DNA of 9,627 nt. Origin: an uncultured Campylobacter sp. GTDB lineage: Bacteria > Campylobacterota > Campylobacteria > Campylobacterales > Campylobacteraceae. Positions 1-6,895 of this stretch are shown piece by piece. The translations under genes were made by a program, and so were the position numbers. The DNA lies in assembly GCF_937890585.1 (NCBI RefSeq), contig NZ_CALACG010000286.1, positions 1 through 9,627 of the forward strand, read 5' to 3'. The notes under the pieces are model-generated. The model was given only the letters and a program-made list of their open reading frames with translations. It was not told the DNA's origin and did no database searches. How positions within the stretch are numbered: the first letter of the stretch is position 1; the number at the start of each line of letters is the position of its first letter.

Positions 1-692
1 AGAGACAGGTCGTTAAACGTGCAATGCTAGCGGCATTTTTAACCAACCCTATCGGCTGGGTAATTTTGCTAATAGGCGGTCTTATTTTACTAATTGATGA
101 TCTAATGACCTATTTAGATGGCGGCGAAAGCTTATTTGGTGACTATTGGGAGCCTTGTATCGAGTGGGGCAAAAAAGCTATTGCGTTATATAAAGAAATC
201 GAACCAACAATAAAAGAAGTTTGGGATTTTGTGGTTAATTTTATAACCCAAAGCGTAAATGCAATAATCGGCGTATTTAAAATGCTATATGGTATTTTTA
301 CGGGCGACTGGGAACTGATAAAACAAGGCTTTCAAGAAGTGGGCGACGCTATCCTTAAGGCGTTTGAAGTGCCGTTTAAATGGATTAAAAAACAATATGA
401 CGAGTATATAGCCCCGATTATCAACGCCGTTAAAAATTTTGATATAGGTCAGACCGCTAAAGATATGTGGGAGGGGACAAAAAATTTATTTGGCTTTGGC
501 AACGATACGCCAAAGGCGGCACTAGCTACACAATACGCAGACAACAATAGATCGGTACAGTATAACGGCGGAACAGCTACAACAACTATTAATATAAATA
601 CAAATAACCCACAAATGGCTAACCAAATAATAAACAATAGGCAAAAAAGCGACCTAGCATTTACCCAAGCTAATTTAAGAGGGGGCTATTAA
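1..692 (+). CDS. Tail tape measure protein, C-terminal part (5' end cut by window)
   Basis: The reading frame is open to the left edge: it is in frame from base 3, seven codons before the first ATG at 24. That ATG is therefore internal and the gene starts outside the window. About 20 residues into the visible part is a strongly hydrophobic stretch (NPIGWVILLIGGLILLIDD), typical of the C-terminal region of tape measure proteins of contractile tails. It is followed by amphipathic helices rich in Trp and Lys, with FKWIKKQYDEYIAPIINAV near the middle. The last 60 residues are low-complexity Asn/Thr-rich (TATTTININTNN). Tape measure proteins set tail length, fill the tail tube lumen and may cross the host membrane during DNA ejection. 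The position immediately before the baseplate genes supports the call. The stop overlaps the next start by one base (TAATG). Confidence 0.8.
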   Translation, partial: RQVVKRAMLAAFLTNPIGWVILLIGGLILLIDDLMTYLDGGESLFGDYWEPCIEWGKKAIALYKEIEPTIKEVWDFVVNFITQSVNAIIGVFKMLYGIFTGDWELIKQGFQEVGDAILKAFEVPFKWIKKQYDEYIAPIINAVKNFDIGQTAKDMWEGTKNLFGFGNDTPKAALATQYADNNRSVQYNGGTATTTININTNNPQMANQIINNRQKSDLAFTQANLRGGY

Positions 693-1387
693 TGATCGAA
701 GTAACAAGCCGTAAGATAGGCACTTTTAGATTAGATGCAACCGAGCAAGAAAACAATAAAAGCACGCTACGCACTACCAAAAATCCGATAGAAAGCGGGG
801 CAAATGTAGCAGATCACGCTGTGCTAGAGCCGAAACAAATAACAATCAAGGGTAAAATAGTGGCTTATGAGCCACCTAGCTTTACACAATTTGACGAGAT
901 TATGCAAGTAATCCGTTTTAATCTGCCATATATAAAAACCGCCCATCGTTTTACCCAAAAGGCATACAAACTCTACAACAATGTAAAGCATATAAAAAAC
1001 GAAGCGATGCGATACGCTAGGATTTTTGGCGTCGATAAGAAAATACGCGAAATAGCACCATTTTTAACTGACGGAAAAGAAAATAAGGATAATAGCACTG
1101 CCAAAAATAGACTACAAAGCCTATACGAAAAGCTTTTAGAAGTGCAAAAGAGCGGCGAGTTTTTGATCGTAACAACAGGGCTAAAAACATATAGGAATAT
1201 GCTAATTACAAGCATAGAGGTAACCACTGAAAGCGATCTATACGCTGACGTTACGCTCACGCTTGAGGAGGTTTTTATTGTTGAAACAAAAACGGCGAAA
1301 GGACTAAATGTAGGTAAAAGAGGTGTTAATTTAGGCAAGACCGAACCTAAACAAAAGAAAACAAGCCTTTTAAAGGATATATTTTGA
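692..1387 (+). CDS. Dit-like baseplate protein (phage tail protein, Dit-like N-terminal domain)
   Basis: A 231-aa protein starting in a TAATG overlap, with a purine-rich ribosome site (GAGGGGG) a few bases upstream. The N-terminal 60 residues carry the pattern seen in Dit-like proteins of myophages: a short strand, then NPIESGANVADHAVLEPKQ, then ITIKGKI. This is the 'ESG...DH...P..I...G' signature at about residues 32-55. The middle (about 75-150) is Lys-rich and helical and looks like a lineage-specific insertion. The end of the domain resumes with a conserved-looking strand region (FLIVTTGLKTYRNMLITSIEV, split here by description only), which resembles the 'V.TGL..Y.NM.I' segment of the family. 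Dit-like proteins form a ring joining the tail tube to the baseplate hub. Its position between tape measure and hub fits. The fold assignment comes from remembered family patterns, not from a search. Confidence 0.68.
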   Translation: MIEVTSRKIGTFRLDATEQENNKSTLRTTKNPIESGANVADHAVLEPKQITIKGKIVAYEPPSFTQFDEIMQVIRFNLPYIKTAHRFTQKAYKLYNNVKHIKNEAMRYARIFGVDKKIREIAPFLTDGKENKDNSTAKNRLQSLYEKLLEVQKSGEFLIVTTGLKTYRNMLITSIEVTTESDLYADVTLTLEEVFIVETKTAKGLNVGKRGVNLGKTEPKQKKTSLLKDIF

Positions 1388-1734
1388 TTTACGAAATAAT
1401 GACAACAAAAGAGTTAAAACAAACGCAAAATTTTAACATATTTGATATGGAGCTAGAGCTAACACTCAAGTATAACGAGGTCGGAGCAGTTTGGCAATAT
1501 GATTTAACCGATCTAAACACAAATAAAATTTTGGCTTTTAATAAGGGCTTGGCGGTTAATGCTCCTAGTCTTATTAATAAGAACCTGCCTTTTGTTTTAA
1601 TGCTAGTTGATACCACAAAAAGCGGCGTTAATTGCGTAGATTATAGCGAGCTGGGCGAGCGGTTGAAGCTTTACGCCGTCGATAAAAAAGAGTTTAACAC
1701 AGCAATGAGCGAGCTAGCAAAGGATAGGACGTGA
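1384..1734 (+). CDS. Baseplate plug-like protein (DUF6983-type), TTG start
   Basis: A small protein of 116 aa. I chose the TTG at 1384 because AAGGA at 1373-1377 lies six bases upstream and the start overlaps the previous stop. The first ATG (1399) has no ribosome site and would give 111 aa. After a variable N-terminus, residues 24-111 follow the baseplate plug pattern of myophages: a strand with 'Y(D)LTDLNTNKILAFN', then 'KGLAVNAPSLI', then a hydrophobic strand PFVLMLVD, and finally 'YSELGERLKLYAV' near the end, matching the usual LG.RY.L.Y ending. Proteins of this family are about 100 aa and sit between the Dit-like and hub genes, as here. Their likely role is to close or line the tube at the hub. 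The family is recognised from pattern and order. The exact function is not known to me. Confidence 0.6.
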   Translation: MIYEIMTTKELKQTQNFNIFDMELELTLKYNEVGAVWQYDLTDLNTNKILAFNKGLAVNAPSLINKNLPFVLMLVDTTKSGVNCVDYSELGERLKLYAVDKKEFNTAMSELAKDRT

Positions 1735-2561
1735 GGCAATACGGCAGGCGCTACCGCTTAGAAATAGGCAACAGCACGCAAAGTATAGTAATAGATAATC
1801 TCGCTATAAGTTTTAATATTGAAAAAACGATAAGCGAAGAGCCAAACACTAGCAAAATAGAAATTTATAACCTAAACGCCAACAACCGCAACCAAATAGC
1901 GAATAAAATTTTTAACCAAGTGAAATTATTTGCAGGCTACGACGAGCCAAGATTAATTTTTGCAGGGCAAATAACGCAAGCTTATACCAGTCGCAATGAT
2001 TTAGATTTTATTACCCATATTGAGTGTGGTGACGGACAAAATGACTACTCAAAATCTAGGCTATACACAACGCTAAAAGCTGGCGTAAAAGATAGTGACG
2101 TAGTAAATATGTGTGTTAAAGCGATGTCAAGCTCAAAGCAAGGCGTTGTAGATTTGCCAAAAGATAAAGCCTTGCCAAGATGTAAAGTATTAAGCGGCGA
2201 TATAAAGGACTATTTAAAACACGTAGCCAAAAATAATGACGCTAACTGGCATATATTAGACGGCAATTTAAACATTTTGCCAAAGGATAAAATTATCAAC
2301 GATAGTGAGGGCTTTATTTTAAGTGAAAAAACTGGCTTAATCAATAGCCCAGAAAAGACCGATGACGGACTAAGGGTTACGTGCTTATTAAACCCTAAAC
2401 TAAATATCGGCTCGCTAGTGCGAATACAATCAATTCTAAGCGAATATGACGGCGACTACAAGATAACCCAATTAACGCATAGTGGCGATTTTCTAAACGA
2501 TACGTGGCAAACGGAATTAATCGCAATAAATGGAAAATTTCACAAAGTAGAGAAAAAATGA
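1731..2561 (+). CDS. Baseplate hub protein (gp27/gp44-like), GTG start
   Basis: A 276-aa protein. GTG at 1731 forms a GTGA overlap with the previous stop, and AAAGGA at 1719-1724 is six bases upstream; there is no competing ATG nearby. The N-terminal 100 residues look like the hub's beta domain: 'FNIEKTISEEPNTSKIEIYNL' (about 28-48, a typical 'P....I.I.NL' hub signature), followed by 'VKLFAGYDEPRLIFAGQI' with the common 'aGY.....lf.G.i' motif. The middle holds a helical section and a WHILDGNLNILPK strand pair resembling late-control-D/gp44 proteins. The C-terminus includes 'LNPKLNIGSLVRI' and 'GDYKITQLTHSGDFLNDTWQTEL', the usual 'G.Y.I....H.GD.....W.t' ending. Such proteins form a trimer that connects the tube to the spike, and the spike gene follows directly. 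Confidence 0.75.
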   Translation: MRQYGRRYRLEIGNSTQSIVIDNLAISFNIEKTISEEPNTSKIEIYNLNANNRNQIANKIFNQVKLFAGYDEPRLIFAGQITQAYTSRNDLDFITHIECGDGQNDYSKSRLYTTLKAGVKDSDVVNMCVKAMSSSKQGVVDLPKDKALPRCKVLSGDIKDYLKHVAKNNDANWHILDGNLNILPKDKIINDSEGFILSEKTGLINSPEKTDDGLRVTCLLNPKLNIGSLVRIQSILSEYDGDYKITQLTHSGDFLNDTWQTELIAINGKFHKVEKK

Positions 2562-3226
2562 ACGATCCAAATTTAACGCAAATTTTTGATAGTGGATTAT
2601 TAAGCTTTGAGGCAGGGATGCATACGGCGCTACCTGCTAAGGTGCTTAAATTTAACGCAGGCGATAATACGGTGCAAGTTGAGCTAATGATAAACGAGCT
2701 AAAACGTGACGGCGTAAGCGTGCCATTGCCGCCGATAGATGATGTGCCAGTGCAATTTTTTAGAGGTGGCGATTTTGTGATCACTACGCCAATAAGAAAG
2801 GGCGACCACGGACTTTGTGTATTTGCTGAGCGTTGCATTGACGGCTGGTTTGCTAGTGCGGCAAAAAGTGAGCCACTAGATTTTAGGCTACACGACTACT
2901 CGGACGGCTTCTTTTTAACTGGCTTTAGCCCACGCCCAGAAGCGGTTAAAGATGTGGATTTAGACGGCGTTTGCATGCGAACACTAAGCAAAAGCACCTA
3001 CCTAAAACTAACCGAGGGGAAAATCATAATCAAGGGCAACATAGAACAGACGGGCGACTACAAGCAAGTAGGGAATAAAAACCTAGTTGGCAATTTTTCA
3101 CAAGTCGAGGGCAATAGCGTAAGTAGTGGCACAATTACCGCCAAAGATATGATAGGTAGTGGCGTAAGTTTAAAACACCATACACATGGCGGTGATAGCG
3201 GCGGCACAACTACACAACCAAACTAA
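2558..3226 (+). CDS. Baseplate spike / membrane-piercing protein (gp138/gpV-like)
   Basis: A 222-aa protein starting at the ATG that overlaps the hub stop (ATGA). An upstream in-frame GTG at 2504 would run 54 bases into the hub gene and has no ribosome site. Residues about 18-105 look like a gp138-type N-terminal OB domain: PAKVLKFNAGDNTVQVEL, then PPIDDVPVQFFRGGDF, then PIRKGDHGLCVFAERCIDGW. The motif 'P...VPV...' followed by 'G..gl..f.er..d.W' is typical. The C-terminal third is repetitive and Gly/Asn-rich, consistent with a triple-stranded beta-helix. The tip is KHHTHGGDSGG, with an HxH pair at H208 and H210. In P2 gpV and phi92 gp138 three HxH motifs hold an iron atom at the needle point. 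The protein should trimerise under the hub and puncture the outer membrane when the sheath contracts. Confidence 0.82.
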   Translation: MNDPNLTQIFDSGLLSFEAGMHTALPAKVLKFNAGDNTVQVELMINELKRDGVSVPLPPIDDVPVQFFRGGDFVITTPIRKGDHGLCVFAERCIDGWFASAAKSEPLDFRLHDYSDGFFLTGFSPRPEAVKDVDLDGVCMRTLSKSTYLKLTEGKIIIKGNIEQTGDYKQVGNKNLVGNFSQVEGNSVSSGTITAKDMIGSGVSLKHHTHGGDSGGTTTQPN

Positions 3227-3235
3227 GGGGAATAA

Positions 3236-3574
3236 ATGAGAGTAAGGGCGATAGATAGCGAGGGCGATTGGCTACTAAGGCATAAAGCGGATAGCGCCGC
3301 AATATCCCAAAACGTTAAAACGCAAATTTTAAGCCTTTACAATGACTGGTTTTTAGATTTTGAAAATGGCGTTAGGTGGTTTAACTATTTATCAAAAAAT
3401 CCTAACACAGACAAAATGAGGGACGAGATAAAAAGGCAAATCTTAAGCGTTGAGGGCGTTAGCAGTTTAGAAATTTTAAACATAAACACAAACGAACGCA
3501 AGGCAACTATTGAGGTGCAATATAGGGATATTTACGACGAAAGCCAAAGGTTATATATAAATGCGAGTGAGTAA
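3236..3574 (+). CDS. gp25/gpW-like baseplate wedge protein
   Basis: A 112-aa protein with a clear ribosome site (AAGGGGAA at 3225-3232, three bases before ATG). The sequence runs 'MRVRAIDSEGDWLL', then 'QNVKTQILSLYNDWFLDFENGVRWFNYL', then 'RQILSVEGVSSLEILNINTN', then 'TIEVQYRDIY'. This matches the layout of gp25-like proteins: a helix with many charged residues ending in a 'D.......G..w...l' segment, a second helix preceding 'eGV..i', and two final strands. Length (about 100-130 aa) is normal. In T4 gp25 links the sheath to the wedge and helps to start sheath polymerisation. The position between spike and J genes is the expected one in P2-like and related myophages. The last 14 bases overlap the next gene. 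Confidence 0.72.
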   Translation: MRVRAIDSEGDWLLRHKADSAAISQNVKTQILSLYNDWFLDFENGVRWFNYLSKNPNTDKMRDEIKRQILSVEGVSSLEILNINTNERKATIEVQYRDIYDESQRLYINASE

Positions 3575-4682
3575 AAATAGAATAATAATCGATGAATTAG
3601 AGACCATAAAAGAGCGTTTAGAAAATGGCTTTAAGGCGATTTACGGCGAAAATTTAGAGCTAGGCTCATCAACACCAGATGGGCAAATGATTGGGCTATT
3701 TAGCGAGGCGTTAAGCGAGGTCAATCAAGTGCTTACTTTTATCACTCAAATGCTAGACCCTTATTTGGCGACTGGCGAGTGGCTAGACCAGCGCGTAGCT
3801 TACGCAGGACTTCTAAGAAAAACGGCAGATTATAGCAGAGCTAGCGGCGCAACGATACACGGAGCTAGTGGAACTATTATCAAAAAAGGCACAATTTTTA
3901 AAGATAAAAATAGCAATTTATGGGTAACCGACTATGAAGTAACACTAGGCACAGAGGGGTCAAAAGCCGTTAGTATAACCAGTCAAGAAACGGGAGCGTT
4001 TAGGATAAACGAGCAAGACGAGCTAGAAATGCAAGAGATAATCCTAGGCGTTGATAGAATAGTCGCTACTCAAAAATCAGTTTTAGGGGCTGACGAGGAA
4101 AGCGACGGCGACCTTTTGCTTAGATTTATGCAAAGCCATAGTATCAACAACAACGACGAGCGTCAAGGGCTAGAAAGCTACATACTAAATTTAAAAGGCG
4201 TAAAACAATGCAAGGTTTTGGAGAATTACACTAACCAAACAGATGCAAACGGCGTAGCACCACATAGCCTAAACGCTATCGTATTAGGCGGTGATGATAC
4301 AGCAATAGGCGAAGCAATACTAAAAAAGAAAATCGGCGGTTGTGGCGTGCAAGGACAAACAAAGCTAGAGGTTGAGTTTCTAGGCGCTAAGCGTGAGGTT
4401 AAATTTGATCGCCCAACGCAGATAAACCCTAGAATATTTTTACGTATAAAACGCACAGAGGGCGCAACGGATATAAACACGGATAAAATCAAAGAGCTAT
4501 TATCTAAACACATTTTCAATATAGGCGAGGACGTTTATATTAGCCGCTTATATAGCATAATAAACGATGTTAAGGGCTTTGAGGTTACGCAATTCACAAT
4601 AAACGGAAGACAAAGCCTGCCAGTAGCAGTGCGTGAGATATGCGTGATCAATAAAAACGATATTGATTTGGCGGTAGTGTAA
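3561..4682 (+). CDS. Baseplate J / gp6-gp47-like protein
   Basis: A 373-aa protein, the normal length for baseplate J proteins. The start ATG lies 14 bases inside the previous gene, with AAAGG ten bases upstream. The N-terminal part contains 'LGSSTPDGQMIGLFSEALSE' (residues about 34-53), the family's 'p.s.dg.l....ae', then 'LDPYLATGEWLDQRVAYAGL', where 'A.G.wLD......G..R' is the strongest family hallmark. A beta domain follows (GATIHGASGTIIKKGTIF, the usual 'G.....g.....I..G..f'), and then 'ADEESDGDLLLRF' (typical 'G.d.EsDe.lr.R'). The C-terminus includes 'DVYISRLYSIINDVKGFEV', resembling 'v..s.l...i..v.GV..'. J proteins form the wedge arms surrounding the hub and pass the signal from fibres to sheath. 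The stop overlaps the next start (TAATG). Confidence 0.88.
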   Translation: MRVSKNRIIIDELETIKERLENGFKAIYGENLELGSSTPDGQMIGLFSEALSEVNQVLTFITQMLDPYLATGEWLDQRVAYAGLLRKTADYSRASGATIHGASGTIIKKGTIFKDKNSNLWVTDYEVTLGTEGSKAVSITSQETGAFRINEQDELEMQEIILGVDRIVATQKSVLGADEESDGDLLLRFMQSHSINNNDERQGLESYILNLKGVKQCKVLENYTNQTDANGVAPHSLNAIVLGGDDTAIGEAILKKKIGGCGVQGQTKLEVEFLGAKREVKFDRPTQINPRIFLRIKRTEGATDINTDKIKELLSKHIFNIGEDVYISRLYSIINDVKGFEVTQFTINGRQSLPVAVREICVINKNDIDLAVV

Positions 4683-5323
4683 TGGTTGAGCTAATTTGGC
4701 AATACCGCAAAAAGCCCAGGGCTAGGGCGACCGCAAAGCTTCTAAATGATGAAGTATATAAAACCTTTGACGACGCCATAAAAGTAGCCGAAATTTTAAA
4801 TATTGATACGGCAAGCGGTTATGCTTTAGATTTGGTCGGTCGCCACGTAGGCGTAAGTAGAGAGCAACAAAATCTAATACTAAAATATTTTTTCGCCTTT
4901 ACCCAAACTGAGAAAAAACAAGGCTTTAATAAGGGTGAGTTTTACCGCTTAGGCAACTCTTTAAAAGGCAGTTTTTATCTCAACGATAGCGATTATAGAT
5001 TTTTAATAAAAGCAAAAATTATTAAAAATTATCAAACTGGCACTTTGGAAAATATCTACAAGTCGCTAGAATTTTTATTAGGGGCTGGTAACTTCATATT
5101 TGACAACTACGATATGACCCTAAATTTGGTCTTAAAAAACACCAAAACTACACAATTCTTAATCAATTTGATTTTTAAAAACGATATTTTAGCTCGCCCC
5201 GTAGGCGTGGGACTAAACGTGATATTAATAGCTGAAGCTAAGTGCTTTGGATTTAGCCAAAATAAGGCTAATTTAGGGTTTGGCATCGGCAAATTTGCAA
5301 GGATATTTAAGGAGGACCAATGA
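4682..5323 (+). CDS. DUF2612 tail protein (functional counterpart of tail protein I)
   Basis: A 213-aa protein starting in a TAATG overlap with the J gene. It has the DUF2612 layout: an N-terminal 'LIWQYRKKPRARA' segment, an amphipathic helix, 'ATASGYALDLVGRHVGVSR' type sequence (here DTASGYALDLVGRHVGV, with the 'G..LD..G...g..R' motif that also occurs in P2 I proteins), then 'NDSDYRFLIKAKIIKNYQTGTLENI', where 'D..yR.li..ki..N...Gt...i' is the best marker. The end contains 'RPVGVGLNVI' and 'CFGFSQNKANLGFGIGKFA', as in other family members. The family sits after baseplate J and before the fibre gene in many myophages and is thought to connect the wedge to the fibre. Function is inferred from position and similarity. 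Confidence 0.8.
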   Translation: MVELIWQYRKKPRARATAKLLNDEVYKTFDDAIKVAEILNIDTASGYALDLVGRHVGVSREQQNLILKYFFAFTQTEKKQGFNKGEFYRLGNSLKGSFYLNDSDYRFLIKAKIIKNYQTGTLENIYKSLEFLLGAGNFIFDNYDMTLNLVLKNTKTTQFLINLIFKNDILARPVGVGLNVILIAEAKCFGFSQNKANLGFGIGKFARIFKEDQ

Positions 5324-6048
5324 TACACCAAAAACCGAAAAACGAGATTTTCGCTAGTGATGCAAAAGACGGCGAAATAGTAGAGTTTCCAAATATTAAA
5401 AGGGGCTGGGGCGTAACCGAGAATTTAGGATTTATTCCACCTATGGAGTATTTTAACGCCGCTTTTAACCGTGTGGATAAGTCATTAGCCTATCAATTGC
5501 AGCGAGGCGTTGCCGAGTGGGATAAAGATTTAGAATATCCGATCGGAGCAGTTGTGAGTCTAAATGGGGTTATCTATATCGCAAAAAGCCAAAACACAAA
5601 CAAAAACCCAGCAAACGAGGCGACAATTTGGGATATTGCGGCTACACAAAAATGGTGCGAAGACTCTTTTTTTAAAAAAACCGACAAGATTGACGCATAC
5701 ACCAAAGAAGAGAGCGACGAAAAATTTGCTCCAAAAGCTGTAAGCGATCTAATGGACATAAACAAGAGTATAGGCGTAGATCAAACTTGGCAGGACGTCA
5801 AGAGCCAAAGAAAAAATGGCGTCGTATATACAAACACAACTGGCAGACCAATCATGATACTGGTGAGCGAGCAGCAATCATCCTCATCTCAAACGTGCGA
5901 GTTGGAAATCAACGGCGTAAAAGTTATTAAAAACGTATCTTACGGCACAGCGGACGGATGTATCATAAGTGCGCTAATCCCAGCAGGAGCTACATATAAA
6001 GTCATATACAAGAACTATCCACCGCTTGAGTGGCAAGAACTAAGGTAA
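5320..6048 (+). CDS. Short tail fibre protein
   Basis: A 242-aa protein starting in an ATGA overlap behind the strongest ribosome site in the operon (AAGGAGG, 5309-5315), which suggests high output. The N-terminal 75 residues follow the attachment-domain pattern of many phage fibres: IFASDAKDGEIVEFP, then RGWGVTENLGFIPPMEYFNA, then 'YQLQRGVAEWDKDLEYPIGAVV'. A carbohydrate-binding-like WxxxxxY/Y-strand module follows ('GAVVSLNGVIYIAKSQNTNKNP'). Residues about 120-140 (KIDAYTKEESDEKFAPKA) look like a short coiled-coil or knot repeat. The C-terminal 90 residues ('GVDQTWQDVKSQRKNGVVYTN', split, then TTGRPIMILVS) resemble the receptor-binding tip of short fibres. The protein is short for a fibre and lacks a long shaft. 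It contains a T7A7 run at 5667-5680. Confidence 0.8.
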   Translation: MIHQKPKNEIFASDAKDGEIVEFPNIKRGWGVTENLGFIPPMEYFNAAFNRVDKSLAYQLQRGVAEWDKDLEYPIGAVVSLNGVIYIAKSQNTNKNPANEATIWDIAATQKWCEDSFFKKTDKIDAYTKEESDEKFAPKAVSDLMDINKSIGVDQTWQDVKSQRKNGVVYTNTTGRPIMILVSEQQSSSSQTCELEINGVKVIKNVSYGTADGCIISALIPAGATYKVIYKNYPPLEWQELR

Positions 6049-6057
6049 GGGAACAAA

Positions 6058-6378
6058 ATGAAATACTACAAAGACAAAAATAACGAAATTTACGCATACG
6101 AGGACAATGAGAAGCCAATACAAAAGGGGCTAACGTTGATAAACGAAGCTGAGCTAAATGAGATTTTAGCTGGTGAGACCGATGAGCGTGCCGAAAGACT
6201 AGCAGAGGTTGAAGCCGAGATCGCCGAGTGTAAAAACTATATAAACCACGCTTTGATTATTGGTAACAGCGCCGTGCTTGAAAACCTAAGAGCGGAGTAT
6301 AAAGAATTGATCGCAGATCGCGAAAAGCTGAACGCAACGAGCGAGCCGATAACGGTAGCGCCGACAGATCATCTGTAA
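6058..6378 (+). CDS. Probable tail fibre assembly chaperone
   Basis: A 106-aa protein immediately after the fibre gene, with AAGGGA at 6047-6052 five bases before ATG. The N-terminus reads MKYYKDKNNEIYAYEDNEK, then 'KGLTLINEAELNEIL'. This 'yy.d..n.iyay....' followed by 'gLt.I.e.E...i' opening is shared by many small proteins found directly downstream of fibre genes in Campylobacter and other prophages. Residues about 43-95 form a highly charged helix (ERAERLAEVEAEIAECKNY and ELIADREKLNATSE), probably a coiled coil. Proteins of this type are thought to help fold or trimerise the fibre tip. The specific chaperone family cannot be fixed by eye, so the function is an inference from order and the N-terminal pattern. 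Confidence 0.62.
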   Translation: MKYYKDKNNEIYAYEDNEKPIQKGLTLINEAELNEILAGETDERAERLAEVEAEIAECKNYINHALIIGNSAVLENLRAEYKELIADREKLNATSEPITVAPTDHL

Positions 6379-6389
6379 GGGGGGCAAAA

Positions 6390-6482
6390 ATGAGCTATTT
6401 AATAGTATCTGGTACATCGCTAGTTGTAGGGGCTTTGATTTGCTTAGGTTGTTTATTGTGGAGTATAGATCGTTCAATATAG
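6390..6482 (+). CDS. Very small membrane peptide (30 aa), unknown
   Basis: A 31-codon frame (MSYLIVSGTSLVVGALICLG... ending WSIDRSI, TAG at 6480-6482) that would be dropped by usual length cut-offs. In favour of a real gene: a G-rich ribosome site AAGGGGGG (6377-6384) five bases before ATG, a placement that exactly fills the gap between two genes, and AGGAG of the next gene overlapping its stop. Nearly the whole peptide is hydrophobic (about residues 4-25), so it would be a single transmembrane helix with a short charged tail. The first residues (MSYLIV) resemble those of the next protein (MSYIII). It could be a small holin, antiholin or holin regulator, given the lysis genes downstream, but nothing in the sequence proves this. 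Confidence 0.5.
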   Translation: MSYLIVSGTSLVVGALICLGCLLWSIDRSI

Positions 6483-6491
6483 GAGAAAAAT

Positions 6492-6758
6492 ATGAGCTAC
6501 ATAATAATCTGCGTTTTATCCCTAGTTTTAGGCATTATTTTATGCCCTATCGTGGTTTTTCTACGTGCTAGAAAGTGTGAAGGCTGGGATAACAGCAATA
6601 TGACAAACATTTTAAGAGTGTTTAGTCATCTGGCAACGCATCCAGATGACTTTAGCAGGTTTCAGTACGAAGATGGCAAAAAGCCGTTCTGGTATTTGAG
6701 CGGCGATGAATTCGCGGATATTGTTAAAACTAGACCAAATAAAAAGGATAAGAAATGA
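6492..6758 (+). CDS. Membrane-anchored protein of unknown function (88 aa)
   Basis: The start has AGGAG (6481-6485) six bases upstream. Residues 3-24 (IIICVLSLVLGIILCPIVVFL and neighbours) form one transmembrane helix, directly followed by RARK, which by the positive-inside rule puts the remainder in the cytoplasm. The soluble part has the segments 'NMTNILRVFSHLATHPDDF', 'FQYEDGKKPFWYL' and 'GDEFADIVKTRP', with a Lys-rich tail (NKKDKK). The dense aromatic and acidic motif FWYLSGDEF suggests a folded, conserved domain, but I do not recognise a named family. The stop overlaps the next small gene (ATGA). It belongs to the same operon as the lysis genes and may be a phage accessory or lysis-related factor. 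Confidence 0.7.
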   Translation: MSYIIICVLSLVLGIILCPIVVFLRARKCEGWDNSNMTNILRVFSHLATHPDDFSRFQYEDGKKPFWYLSGDEFADIVKTRPNKKDKK

Positions 6759-6895
6759 GAGCAAAAATTAAAAGGTGCGAAATTTGCGCATCAAAGCTAG
6801 ATAAAGACGGCGCTTGCACTTGGAGCGAGTGCCCTAAATGCCCTAAATATAAAGAAAAAGAGCAAGAAAAACCAAAAGATAAAAAGGATGAGTAA
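6755..6895 (+). CDS. Small cysteine-rich, zinc-ribbon-like protein (46 aa)
   Basis: A short frame of 46 codons that starts in an ATGA overlap with the previous gene, behind AAGGA (6744-6748 region, AAAAAGGATAAG), and ends in a TAATG overlap with the following gene. This two-sided coupling is good evidence that it is translated. Five cysteines lie in the first 29 residues: CEIC at 8-11, C21, and CPKC at 26-29. The two CxxC knuckles separated by 14 residues are the pattern of a zinc ribbon. The C-terminal third is almost all Lys, Glu and Asp (KEKEQEKPKDKKDE). It may bind a metal and a nucleic acid or protein partner. I know of no named family of this form, and the role is open. Confidence 0.62.
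   Translation: MRAKIKRCEICASKLDKDGACTWSECPKCPKYKEKEQEKPKDKKDE

Noticed and set aside
973..1338. 121-aa frame on the minus strand, and similar minus-strand frames across the window
   Set aside because: They lie wholly inside well-supported + strand genes, show Ser/Phe/Leu-rich shadow composition, and have no ribosome sites or family features.
2504..2557. Longer spike protein from GTG at 2504
   Set aside because: It would overlap the hub gene by 58 bases, has no ribosome site, and adds a Lys-rich N-terminus not seen in the family. The ATG at 2558 sits in an ATGA overlap like the other genes.
6379..6384. G6 tract as a phase-variation switch
   Set aside because: Campylobacter phase-variable G tracts are usually longer. 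Here the run is part of a ribosome site in front of a 30-aa frame, which explains it well enough.
6461..6482. Promoter for the lysis genes around TATAGAT (6463-6469)
   Set aside because: There is no -35 at suitable distance, it lies inside the 30-aa frame, and the surrounding genes are coupled as one operon.
6390..6510. Gene duplication of the 30-aa peptide and the start of the 88-aa protein (both begin MSY, Ile/Leu, Ile)
   Set aside because: The likeness covers only about six residues plus general hydrophobicity, and the endolysin also starts MSY. This is too little to claim a shared origin.
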